NCBI GenBank assembly: GCA_000149265.1
Contig: CH002647.1
Location: forward strand, 195,184 to 259,183
Source of the DNA: Ciona savignyi
Lineage: Eukaryota; Chordata; Ascidiacea; Phlebobranchia; Cionidae
Reading direction: 5' to 3'
DNA: 64,000 bases
Shown here in pieces: positions 1 to 11,100 of the stretch. The notes under the pieces are model-generated. The model saw only the letters and a list, made by a program, of their open reading frames with translations, was not told the DNA's origin and did not search any database. Each line of letters starts with the position of its first letter. The stretch's first letter is position 1. Both the position numbers and the translations under genes were made by a program.

Positions 1-116
1 ATCATGAACTTGGTGCAAAATCTAGCATGGGGGAAATAAAGTCCATGCTAAGCTGTTTATATAATCATCAATCCAAGTAAGAAAATGTAGATAAGCTTTT
101 GATTTTTTTACCTAAA

Positions 117-175
117 CCATGATGATCTTGACTCTGAAAAATTATGTTGATTATACAAGAGGCTGTTTCTGATAA
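117..175 (+). ncRNA. C/D-box snoRNA, copy 1
   Basis: Box C TGATGAT at 120-126, D' CTGA at 134-137, C'-like TGTTGAT at 145-151 and box D CTGA at 169-172. The guide GAGGCTGTTT lies directly before box D. It sits in the intron between exons ending at 76 and starting at 242. The terminal stem is weaker than in copies 2 and 3. Confidence 0.8.
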
Positions 176-397
176 AAGTTTTATTTGTGATAAACCTGCT
201 TCAAACAAAGTCCCCATATTTATTCAATGCATCTTTGGCAGGTATTGGTGGCCATCTTTATTTGTACAAAAAGGTGGAATTACAAGTTTTAATCTATGAT
301 GATGAAAGATAATGTGATTTTATGTATAAGTGCAGTGCTCAAATAGAGAACAAGGTAATATAATTTATATTATGGTGTGCAGTTTATCCAATTTTAT

Positions 398-460
398 CTA
401 TGATGATCTTGACTCTGAAATACATTTCATGTTGATTATACAAGAGGCTGTTTCTGATAG
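398..460 (+). ncRNA. C/D-box snoRNA, copy 2
   Basis: Box C TGATGAT at 401-407 and box D CTGA at 454-457, with a CTA/TAG closing stem at 398-400 and 458-460. The D' box, C' box and guide before D are the same as in copy 1. Confidence 0.85.
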
Positions 461-690
461 TGATATTTGTGTTTTGTGACAAACCTTCTGCAAAAAAAGT
501 CCCATTTTTATTCAATTTCAATATCTTGGCAGGTATTGCTTGCCATCTTTATTTTGTACAAAAAAAATGGAAATACAAATTTTAATCTCATGATGGAAGA
601 TAGTGTGATTTTATGTATAAGTGCGGTACTCAAAATCTAGAGAACAAGGTAATTTTTGTAATTAAACAGTGTCTAGTTTATTTAATTTAT

Positions 691-753
691 CTATGATGAT
701 CTTGACTCTGAAATACATTTAGTGTTGATTATACAAGAGGCTGTTTCTGATAG
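691..753 (+). ncRNA. C/D-box snoRNA, copy 3
   Basis: Box C at 694-700 and box D at 747-750, with a CTA/TAG terminal stem. Guide GAGGCTGTTT is identical to the other copies. It is intronic, between exons 533-648 and 820-940. Confidence 0.85.
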
Positions 754-984
754 TGAATTGTTTTGTGACAAACCTTCTGCAAACAAAGTCCCCATATTTA
801 TTAAATGCATCTTTGGCAGGTATTGGTGGTGGCCATCTTTGTTTTGTACAAAAAAGTTGGAAATACAAATTTTAATCTCTGATGATGGAAGATGGTGTGA
901 TGCTATGTACAAGGGCAATGCTTAAAATTAAGAGAACAAGGTTATTTAATTTAAATTAAAGAGTGTTCACTTTCTTTAATTTAT

Positions 985-1047
985 CTATGATGATCTTTAC
1001 TCTGAAATACATTTAGTGTTGATTATACAAGAGGCTGTTTCTGAAAG
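985..1047 (+). ncRNA. C/D-box snoRNA, copy 4
   Basis: Box C at 988-994 and box D CTGA at 1041-1044. It differs from the others before D' (CTTTACT instead of CTTGACT), while the guide before box D is unchanged. That suggests selection acts on the D guide. Confidence 0.8.
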
Positions 1048-1264
1048 TGTATTGTTTTTTTGACAAACCTTATACAAACAAAGACCCATATTTATTCAAT
1101 GCACCATTTGCAGGTACAAAGTGGCCATCTTTATTTTGTAAAATGGAAAGGAGACTGTGAACTCAGTATCTGAAGATGGTTTGGTTTTAAGTTAAACTGT
1201 GTGCTAAAATACCACAAGGTAATTTAAATTTCCAACAACAGTTTTCAGTTAATCCCAAGTTTAC

Positions 1265-1329
1265 TTCTGATGATCTTGACTCTGAAAAAAACATTACATG
1301 TTGATTTTACAAGAGGCTGTTTCTGAATT
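1265..1329 (+). ncRNA. C/D-box snoRNA, copy 5
   Basis: Box C TGATGAT at 1268-1274 and box D at 1323-1326. There is a longer A-rich spacer between D' and C'. The guide before D is unchanged. It is in the last intron, upstream of the terminal exon at 1393. Confidence 0.8.
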
Positions 1330-1478
1330 TCCAGTTTTATTGGCATTGTACATGCTCTTAAATTATTGTAAGTGATTGTTTTATTCTTTTAGGTATTGCA
1401 TCAGAAGAGAATGACCAGTATTATATTGATGTACAAGGAAATTACTAAATAAGTCGAAGAAACCTGTTGTGAATTGAA

Positions 1479-1484
1479 AATAAA
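1479..1484 (+). terminator. Polyadenylation signal AATAAA of the snoRNA host gene
   Basis: AATAAA about 20 bases before the inferred cleavage site near 1500, at the end of the last exon. Confidence 0.6.
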
Positions 1485-1500
1485 ATGTTACTGCAACAAA

Positions 1501-3014
1501 ATTTTATTATGTCCGCAGTCTGAATTTTTAATCCAAGCCATACCAGCTAACACCACAAGAAGATTTGACTAGTTTGGACCGGACCGTTCATTCGTTTTTA
1601 TATAGTTTAAAAGACTAATCACCAGTTTAAGTGAAATAGAATATACAGGGAAAGAGTTAAAGATCGCTATCGGCAGTGCGCCTTTCAAATTTGGATTTTT
1701 TTTATTTTGGTTTTGTCTTTCTACCTCTCGTACACGGAATAACAATGTTTATAGTTGTTTTTGATTGTTTAATTTGGGGTTTCTCTTGGGTAAACTAGGT
1801 TATTTTAATTATGTTTTTGATTCGTAATCTTTAACATTCCTAGTTTAAAGTAAATATTCTTTACAAATCCGCAGATCTAGCTATACGTTAAAAATACTAA
1901 AAATGGTCCGGTTTTTTATATTTACCCGATAGTGGGAATTACCCTTGGGGATTTTGTAAAATTAAAGTAAGAGGCAAAATGTGTGCATGCTAGTTTGGGA
2001 TCCCTATGTTTAAAAAACGATTTAATATACAATGACCAGGCGAAAAGACATGTCTTACCACTACTAGTCGGCCGACAACAACCTAATCGATCAAGCGCTA
2101 GTTCTACTACGTACAGAATTCTCTGTCCGGTCATTTCCTAAATGAACCCCTTCTATTAAAAATCCAGTTGTGCTCTTGTATTCTCATATAGTGCATTATA
2201 AGATTAGGGTTGTAATCAGGTGAAAAATAATTAGTTTTGTGCTACGTGTAAAATGGTCATTGATCAAACCGCTTTACAGGAACCCACTAATAATTGCGTG
2301 ACGTACTATTTTCACGCGTCAAAACTCAAAACTAAACGTTTTATATTAGGCTACGTGCTAGGTCGCATCGTGAAAAAAATTAGTAATATGGACAGAAATA
2401 AACGTGTTGGTATTTTGTTTCCGTTACGTTTTTTTGTAACATGATATGTCGTTGTTTTGATTTTTGAACTGCCACAATAAACGCAAGAAATTTGGAAAGA
2501 AAAGTTATTAACCAAAAAAACGATCAAAATTAAGTAGAGAGAACTATAGAAAGGGGCATAGTACAAGACGGATAATGGCAACAAAGGATTTGGGCACAAT
2601 TAAACAGTGTACAACTTGTGTCCAAACACAGTTGTTGCTATAAAACATAGCACATTGCTTTCTGCGCTATTGCAAGTTATTGAATAAGATGACGAATTTT
2701 TTACAGTTCTTTAACCCATTAAATTACTCGGTTTAGGCAACATCAGTAAGTGCATTGTCCATTAACATAGACAACTAGCAGGCTGCAATTGCACCATTCT
2801 TTTGGGCAGCGGTCTGAACTGATCCAACCAGCTAAACATAGAATATTGTTCATATTCAGGACGTACCGGTATTTAATAGATGACCTGACATTATTCGGTT
2901 GTTATCAGTCTTGCAGGTTAACATTAAGTTTTGGTTTTTCAAAAGCAAAGTCTTATTTTTTGGCCTTTACCATTTTTTGTGGTTTTTCATTTAGATAAAA
3001 AATATATCAACTAA
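1501..3014. other. Intergenic region before argininosuccinate lyase
   Basis: No gene recognised. Short ORFs here (such as 2253-2444) have no recognisable motif. A pyrimidine-rich tract ending TTTTTCATTTAG at about 2983-2994 is a good 3' splice acceptor 20 bases before the lyase ATG. It implies a 5' UTR intron or a spliced-leader trans-splice site. Confidence 0.4.
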
Positions 3015-4418
3015 ATGTCTGGTACCAGCAGTGAAATTAAATTGTGGGGTGGCCGTTTCGAAAATGACGTGGATGCTCTTATGGAAACTTTTAATTCTTC
3101 CATCAGTTATGATAAACGACTGTGGAAAGCTGACATTGAATGTAGCAAAGCATATGCAAAGAGCCTTGAAAAGGCGGAATTGATATCAGCCGGTGAGCTA
3201 GAAGCAATTACAACCGGGTTAAATACAGTGTTTGATGAATGGGAAAAAGGTAGCTTTGTTATAATTAAATCTGATGAAGATATCCATACAGCAAATGAGA
3301 GAAGATTGACCGAAGTAATTGGACAACAAATTGGTGGTAAGCTGCATACGGGCCGTAGTAGAAATGACCAGGTTGTTACAGATGTAAGATACTGGATGAA
3401 GATTGAAATAAATCACATTAAAGTTACTTTGGGGCGTTTAATAAACTGCATTTGTGGAAGGGCAAAAGATGAAGTTGAGGTGTTGATGCCAGGGTACACC
3501 CACATGCAAAGGGCGCAACCGATAAGATGGAGTCATTGGTTAATGAGTTATGCAACAGCTTTGCTAAGAGATGTGGAAATGCTTAATGGTGTCTATGGTC
3601 GAGTTAATGTCCTCCCATTAGGCAGTGGGGCCCTTGCTGGAAACCCATTTAATATTGATAGAAGTGACCTTGCGCAGAGATTAGGCTTTGCTTCTGTTAG
3701 TCTAAATAGCCTTGATGCAACTGGAAGCCGGGATTTTATTGCTGAAATGTTATTTTGGTGTACACAAGTTTGCTGCCACCTCAGTAGACTGTCAGAAGAC
3801 TTGATTATTTACAGCACTAAGGAATTCGGCTATGTCGAGTTGTCAGAAAAATATTGCACAGGGAGCAGCTTAATGCCGCAAAAGAAAAACCCAGACAGTT
3901 TGGAACTAATTCGTGGTAAATGTGGAACAGTGATTGGAAAGACCACAGGATTCCTAATCACGTTAAAAGGCTTGCCAAGCACTTATAATAAAGACCTGCA
4001 GGAAGACAAAGTTCAATTGTTCGATTCCTGTGATTTGACTGAGGCGATGATTGAAATAATGACAGGAGTTCTTTCCACATTGAAAATCAATAGCTCAAAA
4101 ATGTCGGAAGCTTTAACTGTGGACATGCTTTCCACTGACCTTGCTTATTACTTGGTTAGAAAAGGGGTACCTTTTCGAGTAGCACATAATCTGGTCGGCC
4201 AGGTGGTTAAGCTAGCAGAAAACCAGGGGTGCAAAATAAACGAAATCCCCTTACAACAATTGAAATCCATCAATGACAGTTTTGAAGAGGATGTTCAGCA
4301 AGTTTGGAATTTTGAAAATTCAGTGGAACAGTACCAAGCACAAGGTGGTACTAGCAAATCAAGTGTCTTTTCACAGATTCAACAAGTAATGGATAAACTA
4401 AAACTATTAACTGCATAA
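3015..4418 (+). CDS. ASL: Argininosuccinate lyase
   Basis: Cytosolic enzyme cleaving argininosuccinate to arginine and fumarate (urea cycle and arginine synthesis), a homotetramer of the fumarase/aspartase superfamily. The 467-residue product is close to the usual length of about 464 and has no internal intron. Family signatures seen: GGKLHTGRSRND at residues 107-118, THMQRAQP at 162-169 with the catalytic-type His163, and the flexible catalytic loop GSSLMPQKKNP at 283-293 with the conserved serine and the substrate-contacting lysine and asparagine. The ATG at 3015 begins the conserved LWGGRF N-terminal region. A splice acceptor at 2994 lies just upstream, and AATAAA at 4652 follows. All the motifs I can check are intact, so it should be functional. 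Confidence 0.97.
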   Translation: MSGTSSEIKLWGGRFENDVDALMETFNSSISYDKRLWKADIECSKAYAKSLEKAELISAGELEAITTGLNTVFDEWEKGSFVIIKSDEDIHTANERRLTEVIGQQIGGKLHTGRSRNDQVVTDVRYWMKIEINHIKVTLGRLINCICGRAKDEVEVLMPGYTHMQRAQPIRWSHWLMSYATALLRDVEMLNGVYGRVNVLPLGSGALAGNPFNIDRSDLAQRLGFASVSLNSLDATGSRDFIAEMLFWCTQVCCHLSRLSEDLIIYSTKEFGYVELSEKYCTGSSLMPQKKNPDSLELIRGKCGTVIGKTTGFLITLKGLPSTYNKDLQEDKVQLFDSCDLTEAMIEIMTGVLSTLKINSSKMSEALTVDMLSTDLAYYLVRKGVPFRVAHNLVGQVVKLAENQGCKINEIPLQQLKSINDSFEEDVQQVWNFENSVEQYQAQGGTSKSSVFSQIQQVMDKLKLLTA

Positions 4419-4651
4419 CTACATATATTTCATATTAGCTGTTTCTGTAATGCTTGTAAAACAGTATATTTTTACTCATTTATACTCATTTTACCATCTT
4501 TGGTAACTATAACTTCATATATTAACATTATTATGTAACCAAGATGACTTCTAGGGTGGTAGAACTATATTCATCCTAATACTTTTTCCTATGAATGCTT
4601 ACTTTATATATAGATGGTATAGTATGTAGCAATTTAGTACATCAGTGCAAT

Positions 4652-4657
4652 AATAAA
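4652..4657 (+). terminator. Polyadenylation signal AATAAA of the lyase gene
   Basis: First canonical AATAAA on the + strand after the lyase stop, giving a 3' UTR of about 260 bases. Confidence 0.5.
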
Positions 4658-4669
4658 CTAGTGTGCAAT

Positions 4670-5180
4670 TCCATCAGTAGAGATGTATTTTGTGTGTCTC
4701 ATTGAAATTTACGAGCTCAAGGCAGCAAGACGTAGATGGTTCGTCATTACACGTATGATTAAGTAATAAGTATGTGAGTGATGTTTCAAAAAAACAATAA
4801 TTAAAATATATATGAAAAGAAACAACATTTGAAACTTTTGAAAAAAAGTAAAACAACGTATCATCACAGCTTTACTTCGCTAAGAAATGAGCAAAGTAGA
4901 ATTTTGTTAAAAATGTGGAACCACAATTGGTCCCTAGTAATTATGAGACCATCGCGCTGTTCATGCAAAGTCAATTTCGGTATTATATACTAATGTGTAA
5001 TGATTTTTTCTCCATAAACAAGGATAAAGAAATCTGATATTATTTTACTATAATACAACACTTCAAATTACTGAATTTGAAAACAATAGTCTTAGTGATT
5101 TCAAACTACTAACATATTCTACTTTGCCCATTCTTCATTTCAATGACCAGATTTTATAAATTACTGTTGGGATAAGCAGT
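4670..5180. other. Convergent intergenic gap and 3' UTR of the ETS gene
   Basis: AT-rich. It lies between the tail-to-tail lyase (+) and ETS factor (-) genes. It presumably holds the 3' UTR of the latter. No ORF or repeat stands out. Confidence 0.4.
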
Positions 5181-8100
5181 CTAGTTTGAGCAACTGTGTG
5201 AAACATGAGTGTCTTTTACTTGGTTGTCCACTGATTGATGGAAGTTGGGGGGAATGCCCGCTCTTGGTTGGGTGGGATGACCATAGTTTAGATGACATTT
5301 TGGTAAACTGTGCGGATGATTGTCTGATCGGTAGTTTGATGTGACAGCTGCATTCTGAGGAAATCCACCTGACATTTCTTCCACTTTGAAATGTCCAGTG
5401 TGTTCGGATGGACCAACAAACTGCGGATTCCTTGCCATGGACGATGGGAAGCCACAATGGTTGTGAAAATACATATGGTTAGGGTAACGTGGGTCATGGC
5501 CATGGAATGGAGGCATGTACTGGTGTCTTGGCTGGGTAAAGTGCATCATATGACAATGTGGAGTAAAACATCGATCGGGTGCTAATGATCCAGCCATTGA
5601 AAATAGAGCCTCCGGCTCGCAGACAAACTTGTACACGTATCGCTCGCCTGCAACCTGGACAAAAACATAACAGATTAGAAAAAATAAATCATCTGTACAT
5701 GTTGCTACAGACATTAATGAATGGATGTGTCATTGCTATTCTGGAGAGTAGGGAAATCTCACTGATAGATTTATTTAAAGTTACCATGTGATACCTAGTG
5801 CCCACAAAGATATTCATTTCAATTTTTTATGTTTTTGGAGAGTAGTTAAACGGTCAATCATCAGATTACCTCGCAAATACCTAGCGAAATGTTATTAAAT
5901 AAGTAACCGTCAGATGATGTCCTGTTACTTAGAAGGTTTAGATAAAGTTGTGTTACCAGGTTTAGATAATGGATAGAACACAACCTATTAGCTTGCAATA
6001 GTTTTAATACAACCTTTCGGCTGCAGGGAGACGCAACATCCCAAACTATGTCAATTGTTTAGTTTAATATAAATTTATTTTTATTTCCAGAGAGACTGTT
6101 ACCTTTTGCATAATCCCCTTTTCATAATAGTATCTTAGTGAACGACTCAGTTTATCATAATTCATAGCTGGTCTGTTCTTTTGCACGCCCCATCTTCTGG
6201 CCACCTGAGATTAATACTTTGTGAAAACAATTTACAGGACAAAACTTACGTTTTTTTGCTAGCCTTTAAATTTAGAAAGATCGTACAGTATATTTTTCCA
6301 ATAATATTTTTAAAATTGGACCACTTTTACTTCTCAAATATTTCTACGGAAAATCATACGTTTGCCTTAGCTAAGTGGTTAAAGTATACGTAGTAAAAAA
6401 TTCACCTCTTCTGGTTCAACTAATTTAAATTCCAACCCCCGACCGGTCCATGCAATCACTTGCTGGTTGTTGGCTGGGTCTTCGAGCAGAGATACTAAAA
6501 ACTGCCACAGTTGTAAGCTACCGCGCCTTCCATACGTAATTGGCTCTCTATTAAATAATATGAGGTCGTTAGTCATTTCTTGGCACAGAAATGGACAACC
6601 TGTAAGGCAGGGGTGGGCAACTTCTCTAGTCGGCGGGCCAGAAGTGGGAAAATAAGGTTCTTGATGGGCCAGATTATTATGTGAATAGTATTTAATATCT
6701 TAATTACAGGGTATGGTTAGATACAGTCTGCAAGCCGGTCAAAATTCCTTCACAGGCAGGTATGTTGCACATGCGTGCTGTAAGGTCAATATTAAGACGT
6801 ACACCCACCTGATTTCCCCTGGAATGTTTATCAGGTCTCGTTCTTGGGTTTCGTCGAAAAATAACATCTCTTGCTTGATGTTAGTTAGATGAGATGGATG
6901 AATTTTACCAAGTTCGACATCGGTTGGTTGGGGTTGTATGTTGGGACCAACTTTGGGATTTCGGGGGTTGGTCAGTTGCTCGGGAATTGGGGTAGACGGC
7001 CATGTTTGCTTCTCTGGTGTCTAGTTGTTCAAAAATTATTTTACAGGATAAAAACTATGTAATAAAAAAAGACCCTTTGTCCCCCATGCTAATTAATTAT
7101 AAGTAAAATGTTTAACTAAACATACTTCGGGTAATGACGCCGGCGTCTTGTTGACTGACGGTTGTGTGCGAACTGGAACTTGTTTGGAAAATCCACCTAA
7201 AACAAGTTAAAGTTGTAAGGATGCTCGGTTACGCATAATATTAAGTCTACCATAGCGTTTTTTTGAGACTTTAATAAACTTTTTAAAAGGGATCTAAACA
7301 CCCAAAGCACCCTTTTCTTTGAAGTTGTACACTTAGTTTCGTACAAGAGTAAGTCCTGTAATTTTCTATTGACATGTTTTAACAAATGTGGTTTATTGTG
7401 TTTTCTTGTAGGCCTTTAGTTAATGTAAAAATAATAATAATGTTGTAGCTGATAATATTTGTTATTAACAAACGAGCAACAAATAAACTAAACTTGTTTA
7501 CGTACCGTCATCATGCGGCTCCACTTTTATATGAGACACGACGGCAGGTGGCGTCATTGAGCATGAATGGACGTATCCCTGTAAACGCTGTTGTTAGTAG
7601 GACAAACTGTGTGTAGAATTGTTGGAACGATTCATTTATTGTATTCCATTAATAAACATTGCTGTTTACAACCTATAACGAGTTTAAAACTAGTCCAGAT
7701 AAATAAGTCACAACAACAAAATAATGTGGTTAGGAAATGCTAAATTTGATTCGCTTGTGGCGTTTAAGACATCTTCTCACCTCACGACTTTTGGGCTTGG
7801 CCGTGTCTTGTTTTAAAGTTACCGGTGCTGAATTTTGTCGAATCAAGGCTTGTTGTTTGGACCCGTGGTCCTGTGGTTGGGGCACAGGCAACTTGTTTTT
7901 TCGATCGAGCGAAGCCGACCGACTGAGATATTGAGATGGCAGCGAGGTTTGGGCGGGAAGTTGGCTGTCGTTAAAACTGTCTGATCTTGGTCTTGGCCTG
8001 TGGATATTATTGTAAAATTGAAATATTTGATTGATATAGTAAAAAGGTTATTTTAAAAACTTAAACGTGTTGATGTGACAAAGTGTATTAAGCATATATT

Positions 8101-11100
8101 GTGTTATAATGCGCTAGATCGCGTTATAAGTAACAATCTAGTATTTTGCCACTGAAGCGTGCAGGTTGTATAACTGGTCTGACTTCGGCGAAAGCTGTAA
8201 AAATGAGAAGGAACTAAATGTACATTTACAAACACCATTTATGGTTTCACATAACGGCGATGTTTAATAAAAAACGCCTCCAAAATGGGATAGGATATTC
8301 ACGTATTTTATTAAACAACGCCGTTATTTGAAACCAGTGCGGTGGGACGAAAAAAAATAATGCCATAATGTAAAATAATTCATCTTTATGAAATTAATAA
8401 ATAAATATACGCCTGAATTTAAGCTTAGGCTAACAACTGGAACTGAATAACAAGTGGGGATATTCAAGCTCTTGTTTAAGCCAACTTCTTTGCCAAACAA
8501 GAGCACCAGAGCGTGAAATAGTAATTGAAAACTTCCGACGCATGAGGCAAGAACCTGTCATCTCCACATTCCAGATTGAAATGCCAGTGACTTAGTTCCA
8601 ACTTGCGCAGTGTCATGCCGAATCAAAGTGGATTATATGGACAAAATAAGTCTATCACGAATTTAGCAAAGAAGTGTTTTAGAGCCTGTTGGGCCATTAA
8701 TATCTTTTTGTCAACATGTCTGACTATATACGGAATGTAAGGCTGCAGCCTACAAATCGTTTGCAATTTTGAGTAATTGATATTTTCTTTCAGCCCTTTT
8801 AATAAAGAAACAAATACAAAACATGTAACACCGAAGTTGGTGAAATAGATAAATATAAAAAGGGGGATTTCGAGTTCATTTATCAACGATAATAAACGTT
8901 GTATTGCGGTATTTTTCCATTTTAAGCAAATCTATTGAAACAACTACTTCAACAATTGTAAAATGCATATGGGTGTGTATACCTTGCTGTTTTGTCCTCC
9001 AACGAAGAGCCAATGGCAGATTGCTGCGTCCAGGACCGCCGAATTGTTGGACCTACGTGGATTAAATTGCAATAAAACGGTAAACGACTTGTTTATGTGT
9101 AGCATTACAACTTGTATATCGAATAGATCGCAAAACGGAAGCTCGTTGCTGCGTTCCCATCGTAAACATGAAATAAAATGAGGACGATGGCAACTGTTAA
9201 TTGCCAGTTATAGTTTATGACTCTGAAACTAAAGTAGAATATTTGTAGAAACAAGTAATCATTTTTAAATTAATACGAACTGTTTACAAATGTAGATCTC
9301 TAGTACTTTGAACGGTGGTTTTAACCGAAATTAGCGTTAAAAACTTGGGACCAAGCCAAATGAATTGGACAAATGCCTTACCTTCTGATGCTTTGCGCAT
9401 GCGTGGTAACCCTGGCGCCGGCGACCGGAACTCGAAATCCGGTTGTCCATCCACGTAAGAAGAGGTATAAGTCTCATTACGCGGTACTTGGCTCGGTATG
9501 CTGTCTGTGTGAGCGACTGTGGCTGCCATCTTGCCGTTGATATGTTCGGCGTAACTTGGCGCCCGAATCCGGTTGACCGTCGGGTAGGGATTGTGATTAT
9601 TGTTGCTGTTATGAGGGGGACAGTGGACTTCATGAGTAGATTCGTTGTAACGTGCGTAATTATTGCTGGCGTACGTTGGGTAGTGTGTTAAAGGCGGCGG
9701 CTCCGCCTTGCGTAAAACGTTCTGCGGAACCGACTGAGCAGGCAAGTTGTCATTCGACAAGGTGGCTGCGTTTTCAATTTCGTGTTTCCTATGTAGGTGG
9801 TGTGCGTTTAAACGTCCGTTATAATCCGTTTGGTTTTGTGGAAATGATGTTTGCGAGGCCTCGTAGCAACAGACCGAAGGCTCTCGGTTTCTTGAAACTG
9901 CATTCCGATTGTTCGCCGCCATTTCGTTTTTAGAGTACGAGATATCGTGCTGGGGAGCTTCCAGTGGTGACTGTTTTGACGTAGGATAGACCATTGGGAA
10001 AGTAAAGGCCGGTGCTTCGTTAAAATTGTGATCGTACATTCCCGAGTGTTCGTAGCGGTAACAGCGGTCCATCTGGTAGTCCTGATAAAACGGAACTTTG
10101 TCGTATCGTGACGTGTGTAAAGTAGTAGGGTCGTAGTCGGTTTGTTGAAAGGCCGGTGCGGTCGATTCCCATTCCCTCTGTGTCGGCGTGGCGGGCACGC
10201 TGGGTATGCTGTTGTTTCTAGTCCCGGAGCAAAAGGTCGTGCCGCTTTGCACGTCATCTTGCGAGGAATCGAGACAACTGGTCAAATCACTTCCAAACTC
10301 GCTGAGGGAGGGCTGTATCGCGTCCAACTCGGGAGTTATGAGCTGTCGGTCGTCCTCCGTTTGTCCGGAGGCATGACGTCCTCCCCATCTGTACTCGGAC
10401 GACTGGGTAATGGCGGAAGGCGAGAATTCCGGAACAAAAACGGAATCGATGGCAGCGGAATGTGGGTTCAGCTCAGGAACCTTCGACTCGCGACTGCTTG
10501 AGTTCTCCAGCGGAACCACTGTAAACAAGGAAGATATTGATAATAAGTTATACAGGCTATTCACGTACGATATTACTTTTGTCAATCAAAATTAAATTAA
10601 ATAGCACTTTTTAAAACTGTTTTTAAAGGTTAAAGAAACACGACGCGAAATTGTAGAATTTTGGTCTTAAACGTCCGTGGGATTTCTTGCTTGATTGTGT
10701 TAATGGAAGGGACACAAATAATTGAGGATGATCTCTTATATTGCGGCTTACCACAACACCTAATCCTATGGGCATATCCGAGAACAGATAAATCGCTCGT
10801 TGAACCAATGGTAGCGGATTATGATTAAGAAAATCTTCCTGTTAATTTTATAATCCGTAAAATAAAATCTTAGCAAAGACTGAAAACGCATCGCTGATTA
10901 TGAATTATGCTTTCAGAATTCAAGCATTGATTTTAAAACTGGGCCAAGAATAAGTCAACCCTAAGTAAGAGGGAAAATTTATTTTAGCTGAATTTAGCCC
11001 ATCATCCCGCAGTAGAGTTGCGAATGTGGTTGATATCGGTAATCTATATAAAGGTTGCTTCTCGCTTGGTTTCGCGCACGAAACACTTCAAGAGCGCGGA

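Larger units (their letters stand above)
1..1500 (+). ncRNA. snoRNA host gene, 3' part (non-coding, tandem exon/intron units)
   Basis: Seen: near-identical units of about 300 bases, each made of an exon followed by an intron that carries a C/D-box snoRNA. Exons read as up to 76, 242-354, 533-648, 820-940, 1114-1218 and 1393-about 1500. Introns begin GTAA or GTTA and end in CAG/TAG. Internal exon lengths (113, 116, 121 and 105) are not multiples of three and every frame has stops, so the spliced RNA is unlikely to be translated. The last exon ends after AATAAA at 1479-1484. This is the UHG/GAS5 type of architecture, in which introns supply snoRNAs and the exons are a by-product. The array looks built by repeated duplication of one exon-intron unit. 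The 5' end and promoter lie left of the window, so the copy number may exceed five. Confidence 0.8.

Noticed and set aside
722-925. 67-codon plus ORF in the snoRNA host gene
   Set aside because: It starts inside the snoRNA and crosses a splice acceptor; exon lengths and stops in spliced frames argue against coding.
8150-8205. Possible extra ETS exon after a TTTTTACAG acceptor on the minus strand
   Set aside because: No donor in the required phase; the exon 9052-8983 supplies the correct phase (1 in, 2 out) with good splice sites.
9443-10595. Several plus-strand ORFs of 60-120 codons
   Set aside because: Antisense shadows of the large, relatively GC-rich ETS exon 10518-9382.
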